Notes: a model not told the origin generated them from the letters alone. A stretch of DNA of 64,000 bases from Symsagittifera roscoffensis (GCF_963678635.1 NC_087064.1:11766819-11830818); one strand, 5' to 3'. Shown: positions 26,001 to 31,374, counted from the first letter of the stretch. Numbers and translations: made by a program.

Positions 26001-27920
26001 CCGTCTAAGAAATTGTTCCAAATTTGTTGAAAGAAGCTTATTGTTCCGATTTTTGATACAAAAGTACTTGAATATTTGTGCTCGGGGTGGGTTTTTTTTC
26101 TCCAGAGATATTTTTTTTTTTTTTTAATTAGCAATTTTTGACGGAATTTTTAAAAATCATTCAAAAGGTATTGTTGTCTTGAACTTAAATTTGAAACAAT
26201 ATTTTTCCTGTGATTGTTTTTTGTAAAGTTATGAGGGTTTAAAGATTGCCATTTTGGCCAATTTGGGACAATTAACGAGCGATATATTTCGCGCTATTAA
26301 CGCGTAAGCAGAGATTTAATCCGTCTTTGAAATCGTTTCAAATCGGCTGAAAGAAGCTTATTTGCCATAATTGGTTTGTTACAAAAGCGAAATCTGATCT
26401 TTTGTACTTTATATGTCGTTCGGGGTGATGATTCATAAAAAAATTTCATATTTAGATTTTTTTTTTCATTTTAATGTAATACGTTTAATTTTTTTATGTA
26501 ACTACTGCCCCATAAACCTTGAAAGGCAGTCGGAACATTCAGAGCTTCGCCCTGTTACGAGCAGTCTTGTTTGTCTTTATTGATTTATTACAAGAAGTGA
26601 AATTTATCACTTTGATTTTTATATGGCGTTTGGGGGGATGATTTTCACAACAAATCTCAAATTCTGAAAAAAAAAAATCTTTTTTTTTGTTATATTTAAT
26701 TTTTTCAGGCTGTTACTGCTCCATAGACCTTAAAAGGCAGTCGTAACATTCAGGGCTTCGCCCTGATACGAACAGTCTTGTTTGCCTTTATTGATTTATT
26801 ACTAGAAGTGAAATTTATCACTTTGATTTTTATATGGTGTTTGGGGGGATGATTTTCACAACAAATCTCAAATTCTGAAAAAAAATTTTTTTTTTGTTAT
26901 ATTTAATTTTTTCATGCTATTACTGCTCCATAGACCTTAAAAGGCAGTCGTAACATTCAGGGCTTCGCCCTGATACGAACAGTCTTGTTTGCCTTTATTG
27001 ATTTATTACTAGAAGTGAAATTTATCACTTTGATTTTTATATGGCGTTTGGGGGTATGATTTTCACAACAAATCTCAAAATCTGAAGAAAAAAAATCAAT
27101 TTTTGTTATATTTAATTTTTTCATGCTATTACTGCTCCATAGACCTTAAAAGGCAGTCGTAACATTCAGGGCTTCACCCTGATGCGAGCAGTCTTGTTTG
27201 GTTTTTCAGGTGCGTCTCTGAGCAAAAAGATCATGGCGAAACTTGTGGTGAGATATGCGAACAAAGGGGGCGGCATCTCCCTCAACGACTTCATCGCCAT
27301 AGCCGCCAAAGTCGCCAGCTGTCTAGGTCAACAGTCAATATTTCTATACATACAGTTCTCTCTTTGATTCACTAGGATGCACAGGCAGTCACTCTTTTCG
27401 GATGAGTGTTCAACTAGTCTAAAAAAAACAGTTAATGGTCGTTCGACAAGTATCATGTACCAACGCGTTTGATTATACTATTTCGGCCTGGTCCAAGATC
27501 TCAACTCACAAATGGTTTTCCTATGTGCAACTTGCACCTCCAAATCCTTAGAGACTTCAAAAAAAGAGCTTCAAAAAAGTTTCAATGTCGGCTACGTTTC
27601 CACTTCCTTAAAATGGTGAAAAATGCTAATTTAATAAATTTGGCAATTTAATACAAACGGCCAAAATTCTTGGTAGATCTTGTTTTTTACAGGTTCTCAA
27701 TGCAGTGGGCCTTTGTCTCGTTTTTTCTAAAATTTTAAAAATGGAGCTTTTTTTTTTACCTCTGTGTGGGTTACTTCAGTTTTTTGGGGGTCAGTTTTGA
27801 GATTTGGGATAATGCGATGCTTGTTGTGTTTCAGCGGCATGTGCAGAGTATGATGTAGACAAGGACACCACAGCCGAAATATCGATGAGTCAACTCATAA
27901 ACTTTGCCTTATACGTGTAG
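2016..27920 (+). CDS. Calpain (Ca2+-dependent cysteine protease) with penta-EF-hand domain, 3' part of gene, 11 exons
   Basis: Exons at 2016-2099, 2316-2500, 16472-16643, 17619-17774, 18097-18308, 18636-18675, 19201-19330, 20044-20171, 20903-20981, 27210-27326 and 27835-27920 join in frame. Total is 1389 nt, 462 codons plus TAG, and all junctions have GT-AG ends and matching phases. They encode the end of the CysPc protease domain with the catalytic His (GHAYS) and Asn (RVRNPWG), the C2-like domain III ([28 protein letters not shown]) and a penta-EF-hand domain. Classical calpains cleave cytoplasmic substrates in limited fashion when Ca2+ rises. The active-site Cys exon and the N-terminus lie left of the window. 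Introns hold one young LTR retrotransposon, a MULE relic, a minisatellite and repeated segments. The orthologue class cannot be assigned; the EF-hands make it a classical rather than an atypical calpain. Confidence 0.93.
2316..2500 (+). CDS. Calpain exon: catalytic Asn and end of protease domain
   Basis: Bounded by TGTGTTGCAG and GTTAGT. It encodes [18 protein letters not shown] (catalytic Asn in RNPWG), then a run ending DEDGEFW. The last Trp codon is split (TG|G) with the exon at 16472. Between His and Asn there is a Gly/Arg-rich stretch (about [10 protein letters not shown]) where calpains usually have a short β-strand connector. It is encoded by a G-rich tract at 2330-2352 and may be a lineage-specific loop. 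Confidence 0.93.
2501..3174 (+). other. Calpain intron left of the LTR element
   Basis: Intron sequence from the GTTAGT donor to the retrotransposon target site. AT-rich with no coding signal. The intron totals 13,971 bp (2501-16471); about 7.57 kb of that is the inserted element plus one target-site copy. Confidence 0.8.
3175..3179. repeat. Target-site duplication, left copy (GTGTA)
   Basis: GTGTA directly precedes the 5' LTR and is repeated directly after the 3' LTR at 10743-10747. A 5-bp duplication is usual for Ty3/Gypsy integrases. Confidence 0.93.
3180..3547 (+). repeat. 5' LTR
   Basis: 368 bp with TGTTAT/ATAACA inverted ends, nearly identical to 10375-10742. TATA-like stretches occur within it (CATATATAC near 3282 and CTATATAG near 3306), either of which could serve the LTR promoter. 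No canonical AATAAA was seen. Its last base is also the A of the gag-pol start codon. Confidence 0.96.
3547..8679 (+). CDS. Gag-Pol polyprotein of the young Ty3/Gypsy element
   Basis: A single ORF of 1710 codons starting at the first ATG, at the LTR/PBS junction. Gag is N-terminal, with two CCHC-type zinc knuckles at about residues 319-334 (CX2CX7HX3C) and 341-354 (CX2CX4HX4C). The aspartic protease follows (DTGS at about 440; ILGRNLL). Reverse transcriptase has the FLDDI motif at about 756, RNase H has CDAS at about 906, and integrase has an HHCC finger at about 1349-1384 and a D-D-E triad at about 1416, 1475 and 1511 (D to E spacing of 35). All catalytic residues looked for are present and no frameshift separates gag from pol. 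It would give the element's capsid and replication enzymes in the cytoplasm. The ORF ends TTT-ACAAAAGGTT-TAA, and the same frame stays open afterwards. Confidence 0.96.
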   Translation: MAQPALTTKNPLGIAPFWQKASAEPPTEWEKWNQQLYLGIVAKDGINLQKLLRDPPAVRKPQEPGYELPIEGETQAQTRDRNIRNQEKKIQWDNQCAQLDNLGPTVDGIPWEEADIKVRSYIYLSLGNEGQRRLNQHYPDIKIQEISTRAFWNRLEHLFIKDRNVTFDRYEAFTRKQNKTETLEQFHCGLTELVIKGNFKCPNCNNSTLETEIIRDLFTANMTNDEVQKYLLAETKSPEQAFEYAIRREKGLENQIQIRKQGSTTNPFQQTGIKTEPVGFIQRRGGDPYRNNRRGNNSGRGQTQRGSSQRQNRDRKQSCFKCGNPFGPGHLQQCPAKDKICNKCTKRGHYARLCNSSNVNAISEEANLKANVQDTDIAAYVDYLQAGDVVPGWEFINPDDNSVNAVHYEEETAGNLTTNDLIGHLIRVKIGTNSITFIADTGSPTSFVNNKTAVILENTVPRTRRIQLNQNDEANRMVCYNGYKIPAFGRLIAPIESGGWTINTAPFVVVDDKRANILGRNLLPQLGIHLQQEKPTGKSINYITDPEQSDTAITNWVKTTYPGLCTRIGRSKNHEVHTKFLHDFKALQQKGRRIPIHIQEKVEQELKSLIDQGHIVKLDSCSDKQFISPIVITVKKDQSIKLAMDSKQINKAIHKNKYQMPNIDVLLDNVAQSVQEGNGKPGTTYFSTIDLRYAYSQLKLDEKTKTQCNFSIIGGQATGTYQFQTGFYGLTDMPAEFQKAIDLTLNNEKDTFAFLDDILIISHGTKEQHMEKLKKVLDKLDQENMAISLNKCKFGCKEVEWLGFIINEYGTIPMHKKTEAITNLQHPKTFKQLKSFMGSIHHLNKFIPNLAQMCTPLRPLLSSSSKFHYVWNQEHEKAFQTILTAVRNITENRHFVSNRETRIVCDASREGIGAALEQETPDGWGTVAYASRFLNACENKYSVNELELLAAVWAIDHFKYYLYGRRFTLITDHQALVSALNSNKSNKTYQSRLTRWIDRLIPFDFDIKHLSGSKMGLIDYISRHPVGKPQPPAYWDEHFVVALIDDFISCLEFQDSTIANIEMIENPYGFLSTLQLDRNENFNRSLSHTKETHFTVNDHSLSNSHSPSRSKFSNFSQSNRNISNYSPDNSNICHQPSTNQLRKEEIASSHQQQQVYFNSTYINPAANNMSRQLQTGMSLPPFKRIMRKCHSGQQTTLSFPPAKHTSFAEMPVEPGQSTLSFSDVRHQVIPSQDSFTFVRKSDQLCQTDPEEQTECQAISMEDEDVPLFRKNLRKALDVDFIAAATKRDRNLQPLINMIRNQKWEQIKACYGPYFYNVRDRLSVRDNVLLYDDRVLIPKQLRQIVLDSIHLTHPGQGSMLEAAKHIWYPYLHRDIVTAAQNCKECRTKGKNLRVISGKKHYTSLDAVVEPNEEIQLDFAGPLPDENDKDVYILVGVDRFSRFTYAKVVANNKADTIIRFMQTHLVNQGVPRNIRCDQAQGFRAKKFMIYCKSNNIKLIFAPVDDHRSMGMVERLIRTLKTRLSIMKIDKNNTPYKLASDVAELIKTLRITPHATTKITPFEAHYGRKSNTPLTNICTTPKISNLSWENTKLSCLDEKMLTKSALTPEAIWNRDLNSEDELSVVYKQTYLPEPSYEPAGPSSQVVGTSTPGHTIPKRAIPETTKEQTKQTQRKQPLLSDTDNDELFDQALLRKFPIGAHLPLNNIPYDLQKV
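3548..3565 (+). promoter_or_regulatory. Putative primer-binding site overlapping the gag start codon
   Basis: The sequence directly after the LTR starts TGGCGCAGCC, the position and TGG start expected of a tRNA primer-binding site. The tRNA was not identified. The gag-pol ATG uses the last LTR base plus the TG of this site, so there is no 5' untranslated spacer between PBS and gag. Confidence 0.6.
8680..10344 (+). CDS. Same-frame extension of Gag-Pol behind a single TAA (unknown function)
   Basis: After the TAA at 8677-8679 the gag-pol frame stays open for 554 codons to TGA at 10342-10344. No ATG occurs in frame until 9520, about 280 codons in, so independent initiation at its start is unlikely. 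It is more likely reached by stop-codon readthrough (TAA followed by CGG), by splicing, or is cut off by a fresh nonsense mutation. The first ~130 codons are conserved-looking, with aromatic and basic residues ([19 protein letters not shown]). The rest is low-complexity, rich in Ser, Thr, Pro, Lys and Gln, without membrane segment or signal peptide, so it is not a typical envelope. No known domain was recognised. It occupies the env position before the polypurine tract. Confidence 0.75.
   Translation, partial: RSFLAENPKNDIANIRTRKPIRWLTQQEKQRIERAPLVFLKDRFKGPQNTIDPVLGKRIEQVARKSGTIARKTKNPGVFGPQFKIIENGSIINYSPHTAWVREDGKQPRVIRHDGLAFLPDPRVYGKCRPAQLKDFVAYKHLPRAKSRILDTEPKQCEPTGSKNPKKKIQQGNPAGNTSTPTSPKRKPPKNVEELIRQTTNRRKLGHDRIHRTNPTTSKAPTRKIQTAITRNLKSPSRKGQGSPNKTRKEENKTVEFDCDTSISISSDDSIIQDLRPATHMPPAKKLDRKNTPPQDTNESTKSKDTVPCRRSTRTKTSALALKFGNAIPINKIAGSNSDTEVCLITVQQDKREPTGQIVTVHESSTDIECIEIDSRDKASSQSSEKTPEQLRVTASGEGTGGPLEAEYEPTNTVKTPTQLSTHTPSPRSSPRAELDTSSTSIGLNDPQQRPISSRYVIDRPNEATCSPDKSFIENFNDAMKILQSISPPKNSMTFQREYEIQERSKRPSKQDNYNKPGTPQTSSERNSQQISQVPLNENDPKSQKDAADDIKNI
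10361..10374 (+). promoter_or_regulatory. Polypurine tract
   Basis: AAGAAAAAGGGGAA directly precedes the 3' LTR, the expected primer site for plus-strand synthesis. Confidence 0.88.
10375..10742 (+). repeat. 3' LTR
   Basis: 368 bp, same length as the 5' LTR with one substitution seen by eye. It ends ATAACA and is followed by the GTGTA target duplication. Confidence 0.96.
10743..10747. repeat. Target-site duplication, right copy (GTGTA)
   Basis: Matches 3175-3179 exactly. Confidence 0.93.
10748..13429 (+). other. Calpain intron continued, with repeat-family sequence
   Basis: No gene seen. It contains an inverted copy of the family-A repeat (11185-11695). Near 12580-12650 there is a weak echo of the same family's 3' end. 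Near 12720-12810 lies a degenerate TACCC-rich stretch, whose reverse-complement style (GGGTA) recurs at 15080-15175. Confidence 0.6.
11185..11695 (-). repeat. Family-A interspersed repeat, full-length inverted copy
   Basis: Reverse complement matches the unit at 28745-29118 and 26040-26590. One end has a GTAACGAAAGTAACGG-like motif. The middle has an imperfect palindrome of the type TTAACGCGC…GCGCTATTAA. The other end has a block reading GGCAGTCGGAACATTCAGG then CTTCGCCCTGATACGAGCAGT. It is noncoding, about 500 bp, without obvious terminal inverted repeats, and present in both orientations, so it is probably a nonautonomous element of unknown class. Confidence 0.75.
13430..14345 (+). pseudogene. 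Decayed MULE-type transposase (Mutator-like, FLYWCH-associated type)
   Basis: Fragments in several frames follow the order of MULE transposases. At 13560-13690 [13 protein letters not shown] leads to a degenerate 'dGTFk' block ([15 protein letters not shown]). At 13725-13870 another frame has [15 protein letters not shown] and [13 protein letters not shown], matching the 'pvvYALLpnKtettY' and 'DFExA' blocks. At 13950-14100 [17 protein letters not shown] and [10 protein letters not shown] match the conserved 'ALAFLP' region. Several frameshifts and stops interrupt it, so it is inactive. It lies in the calpain intron and no terminal repeats were found. The assignment rests on motif order remembered from the family, not on a search. 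Confidence 0.7.
14346..15655 (+). other. Calpain intron, no gene seen
   Basis: AT-rich sequence with an uninterrupted G run of about 15 at 14364-14378, which could be unstable or misassembled. A degenerate GGGTA-rich patch lies at 15080-15175. Short ORFs show no coding signature. Confidence 0.55.
15662..15742 (+). repeat. tRNA-like sequence, probably a tRNA-derived SINE head or tRNA-Leu pseudogene
   Basis: Contains an A-box-like TGGCTGAGCGG and, 55 bases on, a B-box-like GATCGAATCC, the internal RNA polymerase III promoter elements of tRNA genes. A possible anticodon loop CTCAAAT would give CAA (Leu). Acceptor-stem pairing is poor, so a functional tRNA is unlikely. Confidence 0.45.
15868..15943 (+). 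repeat. Second tRNA-like sequence (SINE head or pseudogene)
   Basis: Has GTGGCACAGATGCGAGG (A-box-like) and GGTTCAAATCCGACTC (B-box-like) at tRNA spacing, with a GAGAC/GTCTC stem between. The ends do not pair well. It lies about 200 bp after a similar sequence at 15662. Confidence 0.4.
15944..16471 (+). other. Calpain intron end
   Basis: No gene seen. It ends in TTTTTAACTTTTCAG, a strong 3' splice site for the exon at 16472. Confidence 0.7.
16472..16643 (+). CDS. Calpain exon: protease/C2-like junction
   Basis: Begins with the third base of the split Trp codon, then [20 protein letters not shown], the conserved calpain block after GEFW. It ends with [11 protein letters not shown], the STAGGCRN signature at the start of domain III. 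An acidic and Arg-rich loop ([14 protein letters not shown]) sits between. Donor is GTGAGC. Confidence 0.94.
16644..17618 (+). other. Calpain intron
   Basis: AT-rich with no gene seen. It ends TTATTGATGTAG, the 3' splice site. Confidence 0.8.
17619..17774 (+). CDS. Calpain exon: C2-like domain III, first part
   Basis: 52 codons in phase 0, encoding [19 protein letters not shown], then [11 protein letters not shown] and CIGIAVYK. These match the domain III β-strands and the acidic Ca2+/phospholipid loop (DEEDEDD) of classical calpains. Donor is GTATCA. Confidence 0.94.
17775..18096 (+). other. Calpain intron
   Basis: 322 bp, AT-rich, ending TGGAAATTTAAG at the splice site. The polypyrimidine tract is weak. 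Nothing else seen. Confidence 0.8.
18097..18308 (+). CDS. Calpain exon: C2-like domain III, second part
   Basis: Encodes [19 protein letters not shown], then [20 protein letters not shown] and IYTEK. These are the conserved calpain strands 'RLPPGxYxIxPSTxEPxxxGxFxLRxxxEK'. The end phase leaves AA, completed by the G of the next exon. Donor is GTAAGC. Confidence 0.94.
18309..18635 (+). other. Calpain intron
   Basis: 327 bp; nothing else seen. Ends TTTGTTCACAG. Confidence 0.8.
18636..18675 (+). CDS. Calpain 40-bp microexon: linker between C2-like and EF-hand domains
   Basis: Encodes [13 protein letters not shown], the acidic linker between domain III and the penta-EF-hand domain. Flanked by CACAG and GTAAAT; phases fit both neighbours. 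Confidence 0.85.
18676..19200 (+). other. Calpain intron
   Basis: 525 bp, AT-rich, ending TTGTTCACAG. No gene seen. Confidence 0.8.
19201..19330 (+). CDS. Calpain exon: first EF-hand
   Basis: Encodes [20 protein letters not shown] then [12 protein letters not shown], matching the first EF-hand of penta-EF-hand proteins (the 'F..LAGxD.xIsx.EL..iLn' block). Donor is GTAAGC. Confidence 0.92.
19444..19750 (+). repeat. Intronic segment with a diverged second copy at 24230-24550
   Basis: Shares the order TTTTGGCTT…ACGAGAT, CTACTTCTCTGCACCAGTCT and TTAATTTCAAGAGGCCGAGC, down to GAGGTTAATTATTT, with 24230-24550. Many substitutions and indels separate the two (roughly 85-90% identity by eye). It is part of a tandem duplication within the calpain gene. 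Confidence 0.85.
19848..19925 (-). repeat. tRNA-like sequence on the - strand (possible SINE fragment)
   Basis: On the - strand it has an A-box-like GGTAGCGATGGTGCCC and a B-box-like GGTTCAAATCG at tRNA spacing. The ends do not pair convincingly. It lies in the calpain intron before the second EF-hand exon. Confidence 0.4.
20044..20171 (+). CDS. Calpain exon: second EF-hand (canonical Ca2+ loop)
   Basis: Encodes [20 protein letters not shown], a canonical 12-residue EF-hand loop starting DLDYSG and ending EE. Acceptor is TGTCATAG and donor GTCAGC. This exon is missing from the duplicated segment further right. Confidence 0.94.
20172..20902 (+). other. Calpain intron
   Basis: No gene seen. 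Short ORFs lack coding signs. Ends TTTATGTTTAG. Confidence 0.8.
20903..20981 (+). CDS. Calpain exon: third EF-hand
   Basis: Encodes [20 protein letters not shown] then PAIKSL, an EF-hand loop [12 protein letters not shown]. It enters in phase 0 and leaves in phase 1 (79 nt). A second copy with one synonymous change lies at 24555-24633. Confidence 0.93.
20903..21960 (+). repeat. Duplicated island, copy 1 (exon plus intron)
   Basis: Aligns without indels to 24555-25612 at a constant offset of 3652 bp. Only about eight substitutions over 1058 bp were seen by eye (over 99% identity). It starts exactly at the exon's first base. Confidence 0.93.
21961..23034 (+). other. Calpain intron with family-A repeat
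   Basis: Between the duplicated island and the minisatellite. It contains a partial family-A repeat (about 22080-22460), then AT-rich sequence with no gene. Confidence 0.65.
22080..22460 (+). repeat. Family-A interspersed repeat, partial copy
   Basis: Contains the palindromic block ATTAACGCGCGATATATTTC then GCGCTATTAA, followed by TAATCCGTCTTAGAAATCGTT and TTGCCATAATTGGTTTG. All are shared in order with the copies at 25740, 26040, 28745 and (inverted) 11185. Confidence 0.75.
23035..23850 (+). repeat. Minisatellite, 48-bp unit with internal ~24-bp periodicity
   Basis: Unit of the type TTGGACACTTTCGGCCAATT then GGGTCGTGTTTGGACAAATATCGGCTAA. Adjacent copies are exactly 48 bp apart in the right part (for example 23703 and 23751). 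A higher-order repeat of 142 bp is seen at 23391 and 23533. Because 48 is a multiple of three and the unit lacks stops, several frames stay open; these are not genes. It lies in a calpain intron. Confidence 0.95.
23851..24229 (+). other. Calpain intron between minisatellite and duplicated segment
   Basis: AT-rich. No gene or clear repeat seen. Confidence 0.6.
24230..24550 (+). repeat. Diverged copy of 19444-19750
   Basis: Same order of blocks as 19444-19750. It ends GGAGGTTAATTATTTCCCCGG and joins directly to the copy of the third EF-hand exon. The equivalent of 19751-20902, including the second EF-hand exon, is therefore missing here. Confidence 0.85.
24555..24633 (+). pseudogene. Second copy of the third EF-hand exon
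   Basis: Identical to 20903-20981 except one synonymous change (TCA to TCC), with an intact GTTGGT donor. Its upstream sequence is ATTATTTCCCCGGAG instead of the original TTTATGTTTAG; the AG is present but the pyrimidine tract is short. Since the exon is 79 nt, using both copies in one mRNA would shift the frame. It can only replace the first copy or be skipped. Confidence 0.85.
24555..25612 (+). repeat. Duplicated island, copy 2
   Basis: Over 99% identical to 20903-21960 with no indels by eye, although the homologous sequence on both sides is clearly more diverged. Confidence 0.93.
25740..26040 (+). repeat. Family-A repeat copy
   Basis: Begins TTTCGACTTTCGTAACGAAAG. It contains the palindromic ATTAATGCTCGATATATTTC block and TTTAATCCGTCTAAGAAATTG, in the same order as the other copies. 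Confidence 0.75.
26041..26590 (+). repeat. Family-A repeat, near full-length copy
   Basis: Runs from TGTTCCGATTTTTGATACAAAAG through the palindrome ATTAACGAGCGATATATTTC to AGCTTCGCCCTGTTACGAGC then AGTCTTGTTTG. Its 3' end is the first unit of the ~209-bp tandem array. Confidence 0.75.
26377..27205 (+). repeat. ~209-bp tandem repeat derived from the family-A 3' end
   Basis: The block CTTCGCCCTG recurs at about 26545, 26756, 26963 and 27172 (last as CTTCACCCTG), giving periods of 211, 207 and 209. Each unit has ATTACTGCTCCATAGACCTT, the GGCAGTCG block and CAGTCTTGTTTG. The last unit is cut off within CAGTCTTGTTTGG, directly before the TTTTTCAG acceptor of the next calpain exon. Confidence 0.93.
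27210..27326 (+). CDS. Calpain exon: fourth EF-hand
   Basis: Encodes [20 protein letters not shown] then [18 protein letters not shown], matching the fourth EF-hand of the penta-EF-hand domain ('LS..i...L..RY…is..DFI'). Acceptor GTTTTTCAG lies at the edge of the tandem array; donor is GTCAAC. Phases fit both neighbours. Confidence 0.93.
27327..27834 (+). other. Last calpain intron
   Basis: 508 bp with no gene seen; ends TTGTTGTGTTTCAG. Confidence 0.8.
27835..27920 (+). CDS. Calpain last exon: fifth EF-hand and stop
   Basis: Encodes [20 protein letters not shown] then INFALYV and TAG at 27918-27920. It is the dimerisation-type fifth EF-hand that ends classical calpains, usually '…eWLqLtmy'. 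No AATAAA was noticed close downstream. Confidence 0.92.
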
Positions 27921-30039
27921 AAGCAACACGAGAAACATGCTCGTTTTGTTAATCTTAAATAATGATAGGCACGAAGCTTTATATGAAAAATATTTGTGAG
28001 CCATATTTTCTGGATTTGAAAATATGAACTATTTACGTTAAATTCAACACAAACCATTTTCAATATTTCGAACTCCAGTGAGACCTTCGTCGAGTTGGAA
28101 TCTACCAAATTGTGTCCGCTATTGCGTTGAAAAACATGACATGTGAAAATCTGTCAGAAGAGCATGGGTCCAGAATGCCCCGTTTCTCAGCAAAATGTTT
28201 TGTATGTATTTATATGTTTTTTGAAATGCTATCTTTCCATATTTGTCAATCAGTGGTAGCGCATATGAGGGACGCCGCAATCAAAAAAATGGTTGACAAC
28301 AAGACAAATATTTTTGTTTTTGTTATAAATTGATTTCGAAAGTTCCAACTCTACGTTTGAAAATAGTGATGAAACCACTTCAATTTTCGTGGAATCGGAA
28401 ACAGTAAGCCATTTGAGAAACCCAATTTATGGAGCACGCCATTTCTGGAATCACCCAACGTTCATTCGAAACTCCCACACGTGTTCGAAATTTACAGCAT
28501 CATGTACATTTTTGCTTTTTCTGATACAACTTATTGCTTCATTTTTCTTTCTAGTGGTGTTCATCTCATTGAACAGATTAGCAGGTGCAAGCAGTTTTGG
28601 TTAAGTATTACATAGTTTGAAATCCACATTGCCGTTTTTTTGATATTTGTTGGGTTTTAATGCATTTTAATTTTCGCAAGAAAATCCAACATCGGGAACA
28701 CGAAGTTTGAATGTTGTTAAGAAACTGTTCATCTGACAATTTTTAATTCCGACTTTTGTAACGAAAGTAACGGAATGTTTGAGCTCGGGTGCTTTTTTCA
28801 GACAAATTTCGACTTTTTCACTTGCCATTTTTGACGGAATTTTAAAAACATCATTCAAAAGGTTTTGTTGTCTTTAGCGGAGATTTAATCCGTCTTGGAA
28901 ATCGTTCCAAATTGGTTGAAGGAAGCTTATTTGTCATGATTGATTTGTTACTAGGAACCAAATCTGTGACTTTGCACTTCAACAAAAATCTCAAATTTAC
29001 AAAAAAAAATGTCATTCTACTTTATTACATTTATTTTTTCGATGTTATTACTGCTCCATAGACCTTCAAAGGCAGTCGGAAATTTCAGGGCTTCACCCTA
29101 ATACGAGGAGTCTTGTTGTTATTATTATACTGCTGAGTTGAAGTTAATGAAAAAATAAAAACATTTTTTGGAACCTTGATTTTTTTAATACTTTTTTTAA
29201 AAATAAAAAACGACTTTAAATTTGTTGAAACATTCAGGGTATCGAATTTTGTTTTGTTTGGTTCCTCATTGTGAATAATCTTGATGATGAGTCTTTTTTA
29301 TTAATGTTGCTCTGAAAGAAAAGCGGCTCATCGCTTTTTGTTCAAATAGAATACAAAAAGACTGCTCATGTATCAGAGCAAAACCCTGAATGTTCCGACT
29401 GCCCCCTAATCCATATCGAATAGTTTTAGGAAAAAAATCATGAAAAATTAGAAACCCTTATTGATATGAAAAATCAAGTGTAACAATTTGAGTCGCACGA
29501 AATTAATACGACCGGTTCAATTCAACTTTGTTTTGCTGGATAACTCGCCAGGCATAAATAGTTCGCGTTAGGTTTCCAGCATCATGAATAAAATCTTCAG
29601 AGTGCTTATAAGTTAGTCCACAGCATGACAAAATTGGCAAATTTTGAGCCCTCAGATTTTTTGCAAAAAAAAGATTGAACGTAAAAAAAATTTTATATTT
29701 GATTTCAGAGGGGTTTGATCTTCAATGGGGTGATCTTCTATGATGTGTAATTTTTTTTTCGCCAAAATCTATTATTTGAATCCCCAAAAAATGACTGAAT
29801 AGAAAAAACCAATTTGGGAATCTCAAATTTGGGATACAAAAAAAAACTTTAGGCATAACATAGCCGTAAACACTCGAAACGTGTACTAAATACCCGAAAC
29901 ATGTACCCAAAACATATCTTATGAAAAAACTTTAAAAAATTCATTTTGATGTTTCAGGCATGATTTTTAGGTCTTACGCAATGAAAAAACGATGTTTCAG
30001 GTCCTACGCAATGAAAATCTATACAAATCAATTCCAATG
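27921..30039. other. Intergenic, no gene seen
   Basis: AT-rich sequence after the calpain stop; it must hold the calpain 3' UTR. A family-A repeat lies at 28745-29118, and a shorter echo of its 3' end (GACTGCTCATGTATCAGAGC) near 29360-29420, in the opposite orientation. Short ORFs are unsupported. Confidence 0.6.
28745..29118 (+). repeat. Family-A interspersed repeat copy
   Basis: Starts TTCCGACTTTTGTAACGAAAG, continues with GCGGAGATTTAATCCGTCTTG, and ends AGGGCTTCACCCTAATACGAG then GAGTCTTGTTG. The palindromic centre is deleted here. Confidence 0.75.
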
Positions 30040-30690
30040 AATTAAGATCAATTTTAAAATTCTTTGTGAGTGCTCATGTTTCAATCGATGAATACGTAAA
30101 AAACCAGCCCGCAGGATACAAAACGGAAAAACAAGAACAACACTTTTTAAATTAAAAAAAAATTGAAAATAACAGCGCTGCAGTAAATAAAAACATTGAC
30201 TAAAGATTTCTTTCGAGTTGCACAAAAACTTCACTTTGAATTGCAGAACAAATTTAGGATTCACTTAAACGTTTTCTTCAAAAAAACATTATTCATAACG
30301 CAGTCCCCATGACCCAAAAACTGTACTTTTTTCGAGACGGTTCTTCTAAAAAAAGCTAACTCAAACAACTTCATTTCGGTTTTGCATATTTTTGAAGTCC
30401 TACGCAACAAAATTTTGACCAAAAAATTAATACCCAGTTTTGTCAATAAATTGTTTGTTCAGTTTCACAATTATTAAATTGATCTCATTGCATAAAATGT
30501 GTGAGAATTTTTTTCCTCGGGGTCTAAGCAGGGGAGGATCTATGTTTTTCTCAAGAGAGGCATGTCGACTTTTTTTTGCAAAAATTTTGCCAACATTTTT
30601 ATAATCGACTGATTTGATTGACCGAGCTCTCCCCAATCACTATACAACCCTACTTTGGCCAACAAAAACGCGTTTTTTGCCATGTTTTTC
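30040..30690 (+). repeat. Direct repeat B, copy 1
   Basis: Shares long collinear blocks with 31375-32085: CTTTGTGAGTGCT, ATCGATGAATACGTA, ACATTGACTAAAGATTTC, CCTCGGGGTCT and AACAAAAACGCGTTTTTTGCC. Divergence is moderate with indels. Noncoding; the class is unknown. Confidence 0.85.
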
Positions 30691-31374
30691 CTCAAAGTTC
30701 GCATTTTATGGTGCTTTTGAAGAAAGATAAGGTCCGTCAGCCAAATCTTTATGTCTTAAAATAGTGCCAAAGGGGATTCTTTTGGTCTTTAGAGGGTCGA
30801 TTCTCTATGGAGGTGTCCAATTACCCTAAGTCTGCTACTGGTCTTGAGGGTGTTGTGCAATCAGAAAGCCAGTGTCTTGTCTTGGTTACAAATACAAGCA
30901 AAAATATTGAGAAGAACGACAAAAAATTGCTTTTTTGATATATGGATAAACTGTATATACATTTTACTCATACGAAAACAATACTAGTCATAAAATTTTA
31001 ATGGATTTTCTGTACTGATAAATTGAATGGAAAATTTATGATCAGTTTTAATTCAAGAAGGGAAATTGTATGACTAGCTTTTTTGGTCATATCGATTGGC
31101 AGAATTTGAAAAAAAATAGCTCAAGTTTCCAATTGCTCAAAAAAAATCTTAGACCTAGTGTTTATTCTGATTATCAAGTTTGGTACAACAAATGTTATAA
31201 TTCTTCTTGGTTCCTCTAAAATTGAAAAACAGTCAGTCAAGACTGATCTTAAGAATAGATTCTAAAATTACTGTTTCCCAAAGAAAAATCCATTAGTCAT
31301 TATAATCGAGAGTTTTCGACTGTTTGCAAATGTTTTATCAACAAAAAAAAACATTAAAAATCAACTATAAATGC

